Positions 34,112 through 42,531 of a DNA stretch of 64,000 nt are shown piece by piece. The notes beneath the pieces are model-generated. The model did no database searches. It was not told the DNA's origin and worked only from the letters and a program-made list of their open reading frames with translations. Location of the stretch: the NCBI RefSeq assembly GCF_015350995.1, contig NZ_JADKRW010000007.1:229803-293802 (forward strand), given 5' to 3'. The position numbers and the translations under genes were made by a program. Source of the DNA: Curtobacterium sp. VKM Ac-1393. Its GTDB lineage: Bacteria > Actinomycetota > Actinomycetes > Actinomycetales > Microbacteriaceae. Positions within the stretch are counted from its first letter, which is position 1. Each line of letters opens with the position of its first letter.

Positions 34112-36193
34112 ATGACCGACACCACGCCCAACGGGCAGGGCGACGACCGCCGTCCGGACGATGCGGCATCGCCTGCCGCCAGTGACGACGCCGCCGCAGC
34201 GGCCACGAAGGGGAACACGTCGATGCCGAACGACTCCGAGCAGGTCAACGACGCCGAGCAACCGCACGACGCCACGCCCCACGCGGCGCCGTCCGACGAC
34301 AGCGCACGTGCCGACCACACCGACGTGATCCCGTCGGCGGCCGAGCACCCCACGGACCGCTACACGGCGCCGTACCCGACGCTCTCCGACGACCAGCAGC
34401 GCGACGCCGGCCAGCAGCAGCCGACCGACCAGCAGCCGAGCGGGCAGCAGCCGACGGGCTACGGTCAGCAGACCTCGCCCTACGGCCAGGCGTCCCAGTA
34501 CGGACAGCAGCCCGCGGCCGACCAGACAGGTCAGCAGGGCAAGTACGGGCAGCAGTCCCAGTACGGCCAGGCCAACCCCTACGGTCAGCCGGCGCAGCAG
34601 AGCCAGTACGGCCAGCAGAGCCAGTACGGCCAGCAGCCGCAGTACGGGCAGCAGGACCAGTACGGCCAGCAGTCGCAGTACGGGCAGCAGGACCAGTACG
34701 GCCAGCAGTCGCAGTACGGGCAGCAGGACCAGTACGGCCAGTCGAACCCGTACGGCCAGCAGCCGCCTGCCAGCCGGCCCCGCTACGGCGAGTACGCCCA
34801 GCCGACCTCGTCCGCGGCCCCCGCGTCCTCGTCGGAGTACACCGCAGCCTCGGCGCAGGCCCCGCAGTCCGCCACGAGCGCCTTCGGCGACGTCGACGGC
34901 GCGAACCAGCGCAACGGCCACTACTTCGCCGACGGCGCAGCCAGTGCAGCCGGTGCCTCGGGCGCAGCCGCCACCACGACCACCACACGCTCCGGCCGCA
35001 ACAAGCTCGTCCTGCCGATCATCGCGGGCCTGGTCGTCGCCGGCCTCGTCGGCGGCGGTGCCGGTTGGCTCGCCGGGTCGTCGCAGGGCGGCACCGTCAC
35101 GTCGTCGTCGGGTTCGTCGCAGAGCGGCAACCTCACGGTCAACGACTACGACTCGGCCACGGTGGTCACCGCGGTGGCCGCGCAGGCGACGCCGTCGGTC
35201 GTCACGATCAACGTGTCGTCCAGCAGTGAGGCCGGCACCGGTTCGGGCGTCGTGATGAGCAAGGACGGCTACATCGTCACGAACACCCACGTGGTGACGC
35301 TCGACGGCGACAGCGCGAACGGTTCGATCACGGTCACCACCTCGAACGGCAAGATCTACGAGGGCAAGCTCATCGGCACCGACCCGACGGTCGACCTGGC
35401 GGTCATCAAGATCGACGCGACCGACCTCAAGCCGATGGAGTTCGCGGACTCCTCGAAGCTCAACGTCGGTGACACCGCGGTCGCGATCGGCGCCCCGCTC
35501 GGCCTGTCGAACACGGTCACGGACGGCATCGTCTCGACCCTGAACCGCAGCATCCAGGTCACCTCGAGCGCCCCCAGCGAGGGTGGCGACTCGAACGAGG
35601 GCGGCAACGGCGGCAGCGGACCGTTCGACTTCTGGGGGAACGGTGACAACGGCAGCAGTTCGTCGTCGAACACGACGGTCTCGCTGCCGGTCATCCAGAC
35701 CGACGCGTCGATCAACCCGGGCAACTCCGGTGGCGCGCTGCTCGACTCCAAGGGCAAGCTCATCGGCATCAACGTCGCGATCGCGTCGGCGGGCAGTTCG
35801 TCGTCGTCGGACTCCGTGGCCGGCAGCATCGGCGTCGGGTTCTCGATCCCGTCGAACCTGGTCGAGCGCGTGGCGAACGAGATCAAGGACAAGGGCTCGG
35901 CCACGCACGGCCTGCTCGGCGCCACGGTCGGCGATGCCTCGGAGAACGCCAGTGCGACCCAGATGGGGGCGCTCATCAAGTCGGTCTCGTCCGGCGGCGC
36001 AGCGGCCAAGGCCGGCCTGCAGAAGGGCGACGTCGTCACGAAGATCGGTTCGGCGACCGTCTCGGACGCCACCGACCTGACGGCGCAGGTCCGCTACTTC
36101 GCAGGCGGCGCGTCGACCACGATCAGCTACATCCGCGACGGCCAGACGCGCGAGGCGGACGTGACACTGGGCACGTACGACAGCAAGGGCTGA
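34112..36193 (+). CDS. HtrA/DegP-type membrane serine protease (S1C) with PDZ domain
   Basis: 693 residues. A 290-residue cytoplasmic N-terminus is disordered and Gln/Tyr-rich, with QYGQQ repeats at about 120-230. One membrane helix follows (about 298-320, VLPIIAGLVVAGLVGGGAGWL). The trypsin-like domain has catalytic His393 (TNTHVV), Asp428 (VDLAVIKID) and Ser539 (NPGNSGGAL). A C-terminal PDZ covers about 600-680 (AAAKAGLQKGDVVTKIG). The enzyme acts outside the membrane on misfolded envelope proteins. ATG 34112 with GAAAGGAG upstream. The 36-bp DNA repeats in the N-terminus indicate recent expansion. Confidence 0.92.
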   Translation: MTDTTPNGQGDDRRPDDAASPAASDDAAAAATKGNTSMPNDSEQVNDAEQPHDATPHAAPSDDSARADHTDVIPSAAEHPTDRYTAPYPTLSDDQQRDAGQQQPTDQQPSGQQPTGYGQQTSPYGQASQYGQQPAADQTGQQGKYGQQSQYGQANPYGQPAQQSQYGQQSQYGQQPQYGQQDQYGQQSQYGQQDQYGQQSQYGQQDQYGQSNPYGQQPPASRPRYGEYAQPTSSAAPASSSEYTAASAQAPQSATSAFGDVDGANQRNGHYFADGAASAAGASGAAATTTTTRSGRNKLVLPIIAGLVVAGLVGGGAGWLAGSSQGGTVTSSSGSSQSGNLTVNDYDSATVVTAVAAQATPSVVTINVSSSSEAGTGSGVVMSKDGYIVTNTHVVTLDGDSANGSITVTTSNGKIYEGKLIGTDPTVDLAVIKIDATDLKPMEFADSSKLNVGDTAVAIGAPLGLSNTVTDGIVSTLNRSIQVTSSAPSEGGDSNEGGNGGSGPFDFWGNGDNGSSSSSNTTVSLPVIQTDASINPGNSGGALLDSKGKLIGINVAIASAGSSSSSDSVAGSIGVGFSIPSNLVERVANEIKDKGSATHGLLGATVGDASENASATQMGALIKSVSSGGAAAKAGLQKGDVVTKIGSATVSDATDLTAQVRYFAGGASTTISYIRDGQTREADVTLGTYDSKG
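34640..34741 (+). repeat. 36-bp in-frame tandem repeat within the HtrA-like gene
   Basis: Units 34640-34675 and 34676-34711 are identical; a third runs to 34741 before diverging. Each codes for QYGQQDQYGQQS. Shorter QYGQ units flank it on both sides. Confidence 0.95.
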
Positions 36194-36208
36194 CGCCACC
36201 ACGGACAG

Positions 36209-36249
36209 GACGGGAGGCCCGGTGCACGACGTGCGCCGGGCCTCCCGTC
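36209..36249 (+). terminator. Terminator-like hairpin after htrA
   Basis: GACGGGAGGCCCGGTGCAC (36209-36227) pairs with 36231-36249 over 19 bp, with one T-G wobble, around GAC. Member of the dispersed family. Confidence 0.8.
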
Positions 36250-36301
36250 CGTCTGCGGGTCGCGTCGCGGGCGCCCCGCAGGTTCCGGGTCCGGGTCTTG
36301 A

Positions 36302-36307
36302 TAGGCT
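36302..36307 (+). promoter_or_regulatory. -10 box (TAGGCT) of the glycopolymer plus-strand operon
   Basis: TAGGCT preceded by TTGA; the leader to the ATG at 36377 would be about 65 nt. Confidence 0.4.
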
Positions 36308-36376
36308 CATGGTCGCTCTGCGGGGCGGCACCGCCCCGGTGCGTCCCGTGCACCCAGCCAGCACCCCGAGGTACGC

Positions 36377-37420
36377 ATGCAGACAGACGGACAGCCCCTG
36401 CCGGGCGTCTCGTACGTGATGCCCGTGCTCAACGAGGTCACCGAGGTCCGCGCGGCGGTCGCCAGCCTGCTCGACCAGGACTACGCCGGCGTCTTCGAGG
36501 TCATCCTCGCGCTCGGGCCCTCGATCGACGGCACGAACGAGCTCGTCGCCGAGATGAGTGCCGCCGACCCGCGCATCCGGGCGATCGACAACCCCGTCGG
36601 GTCCACCCCCGCGGGCCTCAACGTCGCGATCAAGGCGTCCGTGCACCCCGTCGTGGTGCGCGTCGACGCGCACTCGGTGCTGCCCGCGGACTACACACGG
36701 ATCGCCGTCCGGACGCTGCTCGAGTCGGGCGCGGACAACGTCGGCGGCATCATGCGCGCCGAGGGCCGCAGCCCGTTCGAGCGTGCCGTCGCCCTGGCGT
36801 ACGGCAGCCGGGTCGGGCTCGGCGGCACGCCGCACCACGTCGGCGGCACTGCCGGCCCCGCGGAGACCGCGTACCTCGGTGTCTTCCGCCGCGACCGTCT
36901 GTTCGAGGTCGGCCTGTTCGACGAGGGCATCAAACGCGGCCAGGACTGGGAGCTGAACCGGCGACTGCGGCAGACCGGCGGCACCGTCTGGTTCACACCG
37001 GAGCTCGTCGTCACCTACCGGCCGCGTCCGAGCCTCAAGCGCCTGGTGCGGCAGTTCGTCGCGACCGGCCTGTGGCGCGGTGAGCTCGCCCGCCGGTTCC
37101 CCGCGAACAACGGCCTGCGGTACTTCGTACCGCCCGCGATGGTCGCGGCGATGGCCGTCGGCATCGTCGCCGGCATCGTCGGCGTCGTCGGCGCAGCCCT
37201 CGCCAGCCCGGTCGCCTGGGCGATGCTCGGGTTCGCCGTGCCCGCCGTGTACCTGCTCTTCGTCATCGTCGGGTCACTCGCCGTCGCGCGTCGGTCCGGG
37301 GTGGCGACCTTCCTCTGGCTGCTCGTGGTGCTGCCCTGCATCCACGTGGGATGGGGGCTCGGTTTCATCATCGGGTTCCTCACCCGCACCTCCGAGCTGA
37401 CCACCCACACCGGACGGTGA
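36377..37420 (+). CDS. Glycosyltransferase family 2 (ExoA-like), membrane-associated
   Basis: 347 residues. GT-A fold: SYVMPVLNEVTEVRAAVASLLDQDY binds the nucleotide, VVVRVDAHSVLP holds the DxD-like metal site, and GQDWELNRRLRQTGG carries the acceptor-side acidic residues. The C-terminal third has two to three membrane helices (about 254-275 and 285-310), so it acts at the inner face of the membrane. It resembles ExoA-type polymer glycosyltransferases. First gene of a four-gene plus-strand run that includes a CDP-alcohol phosphotransferase. The next gene starts 5 nt after its stop. Confidence 0.85.
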   Translation: MQTDGQPLPGVSYVMPVLNEVTEVRAAVASLLDQDYAGVFEVILALGPSIDGTNELVAEMSAADPRIRAIDNPVGSTPAGLNVAIKASVHPVVVRVDAHSVLPADYTRIAVRTLLESGADNVGGIMRAEGRSPFERAVALAYGSRVGLGGTPHHVGGTAGPAETAYLGVFRRDRLFEVGLFDEGIKRGQDWELNRRLRQTGGTVWFTPELVVTYRPRPSLKRLVRQFVATGLWRGELARRFPANNGLRYFVPPAMVAAMAVGIVAGIVGVVGAALASPVAWAMLGFAVPAVYLLFVIVGSLAVARRSGVATFLWLLVVLPCIHVGWGLGFIIGFLTRTSELTTHTGR

Positions 37421-37424
37421 CCCC

Positions 37425-38246
37425 ATGACCGACCACGCCACCCCCGGCCGCGGTTCCGCACGCCCGACGTCCATCGCGGAGCTCCGGGCCGTCGCCCAGC
37501 CCGACGAGGTCCGCGCCCGTGCCAACGCCGAGCACTGGACGGCGTCGCTGTACCTGCGCGACGTGTCCCCCTACCTGACCTGGGTGCTCCTGAAGACCCG
37601 CGTCAGCGCCAACCAGGTGACCGGCCTGATGATCCTGGTGGGCTGGAGCGTCGCGGCCGCACTGTTGATCCCGGGGATCTGGGGAGCGGCACTCGCCCTC
37701 GTGCTCGGGCAGCTGCAGATGCTCGTCGACTGCTGCGACGGCGAGGTCGCGCGCTGGCGTGGCACCCGCTCGCCCGCCGGGGTGTTCCTGGACAAGGTGG
37801 GGCACTACACGACCGAGGGGCTGATCCCGATCGCGCTGGGCATCCGTGCCGCCACGTGGCCGATCCACGGCGCCGACTGGATGTGGACCACGATCGGATG
37901 TGCGCTGGGTCTGGTGATCGTGCTCAACAAGGCCCTGAACGACATGGTGCACGTCGCCCGTGCGAACGCCGGGCTCGACAAGCTCGTCGACCGCCGCGAT
38001 GCCTCGACCGCGCCGTCCGGCCGGAAGCTCGCATCGCTGCGCCGCCTGGCCCGGTTCCTGCCGTTCCACCGGCTGTACCACTCGGTGGAGTTGAGCATGC
38101 TGGCGTTCGTGTTCGCCCTGATCGCGCTGGTGATCGGCGACCCGCTCGCCAGCCGGATCCTGGTCGGCGCGCTGCTGCCGCTCGCCGTGCTGGCGACGGC
38201 TGGTCACTTCATGGCGATCATGGCCTCGAAGCGGGTCAAGGCGTGA
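37425..38246 (+). CDS. CDP-alcohol phosphotransferase family membrane protein
   Basis: 273 residues. The CDP-alcohol phosphotransferase motif D102-x2-D105-G106-x2-A109-R110-x8-G119-x3-D123-x3 is intact to Asp123, but the last Asp, the usual catalytic base, is His127 (FLDKVGHY). About six membrane helices. The family moves a phospho-alcohol from CDP-alcohol to another alcohol with release of CMP. In this neighbourhood a cell-wall polymer rather than an ordinary phospholipid is the likely product. Overlaps the following glycosyltransferase by 4 nt (GTGA). Confidence 0.82.
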   Translation: MTDHATPGRGSARPTSIAELRAVAQPDEVRARANAEHWTASLYLRDVSPYLTWVLLKTRVSANQVTGLMILVGWSVAAALLIPGIWGAALALVLGQLQMLVDCCDGEVARWRGTRSPAGVFLDKVGHYTTEGLIPIALGIRAATWPIHGADWMWTTIGCALGLVIVLNKALNDMVHVARANAGLDKLVDRRDASTAPSGRKLASLRRLARFLPFHRLYHSVELSMLAFVFALIALVIGDPLASRILVGALLPLAVLATAGHFMAIMASKRVKA

Positions 38247-39163
38247 CCGGCGGCTCCGTCCCGAGCACGGTACGTCGCCACGCGGTCGTGCACCGCGAGC
38301 GGCCCCGCATCGCGGTCGTGAGCCTGTCACAGGGCACCCGGCCGGACGACCTGCGCCGTGGGCTCGACAGCGTGCTCGCGCAGCAGGGGGTCGAGCTGGA
38401 CATCGTCTGCGTCGGCAACGGGTGGGAGCCCACCGGGCTGCCGGACGGGGTCCGGACGCTGGCGCTGCCGGAGAACCTCGGGATCCCGGCGGGACGCAAC
38501 GCCGGTGCCCAGGTGGTCGACGGCGACTACGTGTTCTTCCTCGACGACGACGCATCGATCCCGTCCACGTCGTTCCTGCTGGACGCCGTCGCCCGGTTCG
38601 AGCGGGATCCGTCGCTGGGTCTGGTGCAGCCGCGCGTGGTCGACCCGACCGGAGCCGCGAACCCACGACGATGGGTGCCGCGCATCCGCAAGGGCGAGCC
38701 GGACCACTCGTCGGCGGTGTTCTCCGTCTGGGAGGGCGCCGTCGTGCTGCCGATGGACGTGTACCGCGTCGTGGGCGGGTGGGGCGCCGAGTACTTCTAC
38801 GCCCACGAGGGCATCGAGCTCGCCTGGCGCGTCTGGGACGCCGGTCGACGTGCCTGGTACGCCGGCGACCTCGTCGCACACCACCCCGCGATCGACCCGG
38901 CGCGACACACCGAGTACTACCGGCTGAACGCCCGCAACCGGGTGTGGCTCGCACGGCGCAACCTGCCGGCCCCGATCCGGCCGCTGTACGTCGGCTCGTG
39001 GGCGGCGATCCAGGTCGCACGCTGGTGGCGGCACCCGCGTCGCCTGGCGACCTGGTTCGGCGGCCTCCGCGAGGGCTGGACCACCGACTGCGGGCCGAGC
39101 CGACCGATGAGCTGGCTCACCATCGCCCGGATGACCGTCGCCGGGCGTCCGCCGGTCGTCTGA
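38243..39163 (+). CDS. Glycosyltransferase family 2
   Basis: 306 residues from the GTG at 38243. IAVVSLSQGTRPDDLRRGLDSVL starts the GT-A fold. IVCVGNGWEP, NLGIPAGRNAGAQ and VFFLDDDASIP (metal-binding DDD) follow, then WEGAVVLPMDVYRVVGGWGAEYF and HEGIELAWRVWDAG. This is the rhamnosyl/galactofuranosyl-like GT2 branch. Soluble or peripheral; no membrane helix. The 129 codons open upstream lie inside the phosphotransferase gene and are not used. Sugar donor unknown. Confidence 0.85.
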   Translation: MTGGSVPSTVRRHAVVHRERPRIAVVSLSQGTRPDDLRRGLDSVLAQQGVELDIVCVGNGWEPTGLPDGVRTLALPENLGIPAGRNAGAQVVDGDYVFFLDDDASIPSTSFLLDAVARFERDPSLGLVQPRVVDPTGAANPRRWVPRIRKGEPDHSSAVFSVWEGAVVLPMDVYRVVGGWGAEYFYAHEGIELAWRVWDAGRRAWYAGDLVAHHPAIDPARHTEYYRLNARNRVWLARRNLPAPIRPLYVGSWAAIQVARWWRHPRRLATWFGGLREGWTTDCGPSRPMSWLTIARMTVAGRPPVV

Positions 39164-39205
39164 CCCACCCGCCCCACACCGCCACAGCAGACCGGGAGAC
39201 AGAGC

Positions 39206-40438
39206 ATGTCGATCACCAGTGACCTGCGGACCGCCGTGCGGCTGGCCCAGCGCCTGCTCACGTCGCGCCGGAGCCGCCGTGCACTCGCCCGTCGTCTGCC
39301 CTCGGCAGCGGTGCCGGCACCCGGCACGATCGAGATCGCGGTGTACTTCGCCGACGGCCCGGTCAACATGTACCAGGTGCGCCAGTGGTACGCGCCGCTG
39401 GCCGAGCTGGCGAAGACCCACCCCGTCGCGATCATCTCGCGGAGCCCGGGCACCATGCTCGCCCTGCTCGACGAGTCGCCCGTGCCCGCGGTGTACGCCC
39501 GCCAGGTGGTCGACCTGGAGCAGTTCGTGGACACCCAGGCGCCGAAGGTGGTGTTCTACGTCAACCAGAACGCCCGCAACTTCCAGATGATGCGGTACGG
39601 GCGGATGTGGCACGTCTTCGTCAACCACGGCGAGAGCGACAAGATGTACATGACGACGAACCAGTTCAAGGCGTACGACTACGCGTTGATCGCCGGGGAC
39701 GCCGCGCGGGGACGGCTCGCCGAGGCCCTGTGGGACTACGACCTCGACGCGAAGACCATCGCGATCGGACGGCCACAGGCCGACCACTTCGCCGGCGCGG
39801 CACCGTACCCGGACGACGACCGTACCGTCGTGCTGTACGCACCGACCTGGGAGGGCGACCGCGGCGCCGCGGCGTACGGCTCGATCGCGTCGCACGGCAC
39901 GACCATCGCGGAGCAGGTGCTCGCATCGCCCCGTCATCGGCTGGTGTACCGACCGCACCCCCGCAGCGGCGTGCTCGAGCCGGCCTACCGCGCGGCGCAC
40001 GAGCGGATCGTCGCTGCGATCGCGGCGGCGAACGCGGCCGATCCGTCCGCGCACCACGTGCACGACGACGGCGGAGAGCTGGGCTGGCAGCTGGCAGACG
40101 CCGACGTCGCCATCACCGACATCAGCGCGATGATCTACGACCGGCTGGCCGTGGGCAAGCCGCTCATCGTGACACGACCGGTCTCGCCCGAGGCCGACGT
40201 CGACGAGCGCGGCTACCTGAGCGACGCGAACTGGTTGACCGCGGCGGACGCCCCGTCGGTCCTCGCGCGGATCGACGCCGCCGTGGGAGACGCCGCCGAG
40301 CTCGCGAAGCTGCAGCACTGGGTCGCGCAGTACTTCGGCGACACCACGCCCGGTGCGGCGACGGCGCGGTTCCACGCGGCCGTCGAGTGGCTGCTGGGAC
40401 GGTGGCGCACCGTCGCCGCCGAGCGCGGAGAGCACTGA
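39206..40438 (+). CDS. CDP-glycerol glycerophosphotransferase family protein (TagF-like)
   Basis: 410 residues, shorter than TagF. LYAPTWEGD, YRPHPRSG and the C-terminal ITDISAMIYDRLAVGKPLIVT are the family's nucleotide- and substrate-binding motifs. An N-terminal region with VFVNHGESDK and YDYALIAGDAARGRL completes the GT-B fold. Such enzymes polymerise poly(alditol phosphate) of wall teichoic acids at the membrane, using CDP-glycerol or a relative. With the CDP-alcohol phosphotransferase and GT2 genes it defines a glycopolymer locus. ATG 39206 preceded by GGGAGA. Ends 17 nt before a convergent small gene. Confidence 0.85.
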   Translation: MSITSDLRTAVRLAQRLLTSRRSRRALARRLPSAAVPAPGTIEIAVYFADGPVNMYQVRQWYAPLAELAKTHPVAIISRSPGTMLALLDESPVPAVYARQVVDLEQFVDTQAPKVVFYVNQNARNFQMMRYGRMWHVFVNHGESDKMYMTTNQFKAYDYALIAGDAARGRLAEALWDYDLDAKTIAIGRPQADHFAGAAPYPDDDRTVVLYAPTWEGDRGAAAYGSIASHGTTIAEQVLASPRHRLVYRPHPRSGVLEPAYRAAHERIVAAIAAANAADPSAHHVHDDGGELGWQLADADVAITDISAMIYDRLAVGKPLIVTRPVSPEADVDERGYLSDANWLTAADAPSVLARIDAAVGDAAELAKLQHWVAQYFGDTTPGAATARFHAAVEWLLGRWRTVAAERGEH

Positions 40439-40455
40439 CCGGCGTCCGGACCGGG

Positions 40456-40758
40456 TCACGGGTGCACACCCTGACCGACCAGCGACATCCGCCACAGGTA
40501 CTCCGAGCGGTCCGGGCGACGCCAGCGGACGATGACGACGCCGGTGTCCTGTGCGTCGGCGCCGAACACGGCGACGGACAGGCTGCGCCCCGGTTCGAGT
40601 CGGTGCACTCCCAACGGCGGACTGTAGCCGTTGCCGAGGTGGGTGAGGGTGAGGCCGTCGAGCGGCTCGTCCCCGGTGTTGACGAGGTCGTAGCGGCGCG
40701 GGGCCTGCGAGCGGTCGATGGTGAACGGGACGGCGTACGCGGGTGCTGGGTGGTGCAT
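40456..40758 (-). CDS. Hypothetical protein, 100 residues
   Basis: Not recognised. The sequence (VPFTIDRSQAPRRYDLVNTGDEPLDGLTLTHL, then LEPGRSLSVAVFGAD and GVVIVRWRRPDRSEYLWRMSL) alternates hydrophobic and polar residues in short strands, like an Ig-like or beta-sandwich domain; no signal peptide or membrane helix. ATG 40758 lies 7 nt after a TACCGT -10 box, which makes it a convincing gene. It sits between the polymerase and the exporter ATPase, so an envelope role is possible. Confidence 0.6.
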   Translation of the reverse strand: MHHPAPAYAVPFTIDRSQAPRRYDLVNTGDEPLDGLTLTHLGNGYSPPLGVHRLEPGRSLSVAVFGADAQDTGVVIVRWRRPDRSEYLWRMSLVGQGVHP

Positions 40759-40765
40759 GGGGGAA

Positions 40766-40771
40766 ACGGTA
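40766..40771 (-). promoter_or_regulatory. -10 box (TACCGT) of the 100-residue gene, leaderless type
   Basis: TACCGT on the minus strand ends 7 nt before the ATG at 40758. Confidence 0.5.
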
Positions 40772-40892
40772 GGGGGAGGGTCCGACGGCTGGGGCCCGGT
40801 GCGGACCTCGGGGCCCTGCGGGTGTGGAGCGGGTACGGGGCGCCCGGATTGTGCAGGGGGAGTACCCCGGGTGTTCGGGGCCGCGAGTCGAC

Positions 40893-41663
40893 TCAGACGC
40901 CGTAGTCGGCCGAGTACCGCGCCAGGGCGTCCTCGACGGGGCCGTCGAACTGCAGCCGACCCTTGTCCAGGTACAGGCCGCGGTCGCAGAAGCGCCGCAG
41001 GTCCTTGTCGCTGTGGGACACGAAGAACAGGGTCCGACCACCGGCCAGGAGTTCCTCGATCCGCTTGTAGCACTTCTCGCGGAAGGCCTTGTCGCCGACG
41101 GCCAAGACCTCGTCCACCAGGATCACGGGTTCGTCGAGGCGCGAGATCACCGCGAAGGCGATGCGCACCTTCATCCCGCTCGACAGGTGCTTGTAGGGGG
41201 TGTCCACGAAGTCGGCGATCTCGGCGAACGCGATGATCTCGTCGAACGCGTCGCGGATCTCGGCGCGCGACATGCCGTGCAGACCGGCGGTCAGGTAGAC
41301 GTTGTCGCGGACGGACAGGTCGCCGACGAAGCCGCCGGTGATCTCGATGAGCGGCGCGACACCGGCACCGACGTCGATGCGTCCTTCGTCCGGCAGCATC
41401 ACCTGTGCCACGAGCTTCAGCAGCGTGGACTTGCCCTGGCCGTTCCGGCCGACGACGCCGATCGCCTCGCCCGGGCGGACGTCGAACGACACGTTGCGGA
41501 GGGCCCAGAACTCGTCGGCACGCTTGCGACGGCCGCGTCCGGCGAAGAGGTCCTTGAAGTTGCGGCTCGCGCGGCGGTTCCGCTTGAAGCAGATGCCGGC
41601 GTCGCGCACCGAGATGACGGGGGCGACGGTCTCGGTGCGTCGGGTCTGGTCCGTGGCGGTCAT
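40893..41663 (-). CDS. Polysaccharide/teichoic acid ABC exporter ATPase (Wzt/TagH type)
   Basis: 256 residues. Walker A GRNGQGKST, Q-loop region EITGGFVGDLSVRDNVYL, signature LSSGMKVRIAFAV (an LSSGM variant typical of Wzt/TagH), Walker B VILVDEVLAVGD and H-loop FFVSHSDKD. It lacks the C-terminal sugar-binding extension of some Wzt proteins. It powers export of a completed polymer. ATG overlaps the permease stop by one base (TGATG), so the two are translationally coupled. Confidence 0.88.
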   Translation of the reverse strand: MTATDQTRRTETVAPVISVRDAGICFKRNRRASRNFKDLFAGRGRRKRADEFWALRNVSFDVRPGEAIGVVGRNGQGKSTLLKLVAQVMLPDEGRIDVGAGVAPLIEITGGFVGDLSVRDNVYLTAGLHGMSRAEIRDAFDEIIAFAEIADFVDTPYKHLSSGMKVRIAFAVISRLDEPVILVDEVLAVGDKAFREKCYKRIEELLAGGRTLFFVSHSDKDLRRFCDRGLYLDKGRLQFDGPVEDALARYSADYGV

Positions 41664-42487
41664 CACAGCTCCTTCAGCACGCGGTGCTCGCTGCGGCGGA
41701 ACACGGCGAAGCCGATCACCAGGACGATGCCGGTGATCACGACGGACGCGCTGACCTCGAGCCAGTCGAGCTGGCTCGGGAAGAACGCGGCACGGTACAT
41801 CCCGAAGATGCCGGTGAGCGGGTTGATCGCAGCGATGGGGTGCAGGGCGTCCGGCAGTGCGTGCGTGCCGTAGATGATCGGCGATGCGTAGAACAGGAAC
41901 CGCAGGACGAGCTTGGTGGCGCGTTCGAGGTCGCGGAAGAAGACCACGAGCGGGGCGACGATCAGGCCGAGGCCGTACACGAGCGCGCACTGCAGCACGA
42001 TCGCCAGGGGGAAGAACACCACCTGCCAGTGCAGGTGTGCACCGGTGGCGATCGCGAACGCCGCCAGCACCGGCAGGCTCAGCAGGAACTCGATGCCCTT
42101 GGACGCGTCGATCCGCGCGACCCAGATGGTGCGGGGGATCGTCGTCGAGCGGATGAGCTTCGACTCCTTGATGAACGCCCGTGTGGAGTCCGAGACGCCT
42201 CCGGTGAACCACATCCAGGGCAGCAGCGCGGAGAGCAGGAAGACGATGTACGGGTCTTCACCGACGGACCCGCGGTGGAACACCTGGGTGAAGACGAACC
42301 AGTAGATCGCCGACATCACGAGCGGGTCGAGGATCGACCAGACGTAGCCGAGCGCCGAGGTGGAGTACCGGACGCGGAGATCGCGGACGGTCAGCAGCCA
42401 GAGCGCATGACGATAGCGCCGACCGGCGCTCCGGGTCGCCGCTGGTGCGGCAGCCGCGGGCACGGTCGGCGCGCTCGCTGTGGTCAC
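41663..42487 (-). CDS. ABC-2 type polysaccharide/teichoic acid exporter permease (Wzm/TagG type)
   Basis: 274 residues. Six membrane helices in the ABC-2 pattern. The N-terminal amphipathic element YRHALWLLTVRDLRVRYS is followed by LGYVWSILDPLVMSAIYWFVF, which is the Wzm/TagG signature. Transports an undecaprenyl-linked glycopolymer across the cytoplasmic membrane with the ATPase encoded next. GTG 42487 has GAAGGG upstream; 44 nt separate it from the nucleotidyltransferase in front. Confidence 0.86.
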   Translation of the reverse strand: MTTASAPTVPAAAAPAATRSAGRRYRHALWLLTVRDLRVRYSTSALGYVWSILDPLVMSAIYWFVFTQVFHRGSVGEDPYIVFLLSALLPWMWFTGGVSDSTRAFIKESKLIRSTTIPRTIWVARIDASKGIEFLLSLPVLAAFAIATGAHLHWQVVFFPLAIVLQCALVYGLGLIVAPLVVFFRDLERATKLVLRFLFYASPIIYGTHALPDALHPIAAINPLTGIFGMYRAAFFPSQLDWLEVSASVVITGIVLVIGFAVFRRSEHRVLKEL

Positions 42488-42531
42488 GGTTTCCCTTCGG
42501 GCGGAACCGCCGAAGGGGTCCTGACGGAGGT

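Noticed and set aside
34064..36838. 924-residue open frame antisense to htrA
   Set aside because: It is a shadow of the high-GC coding strand; its repetitive VLRLLAVLVLL text is the antisense of QYGQQ codons, and it has no ribosome site or family motif.
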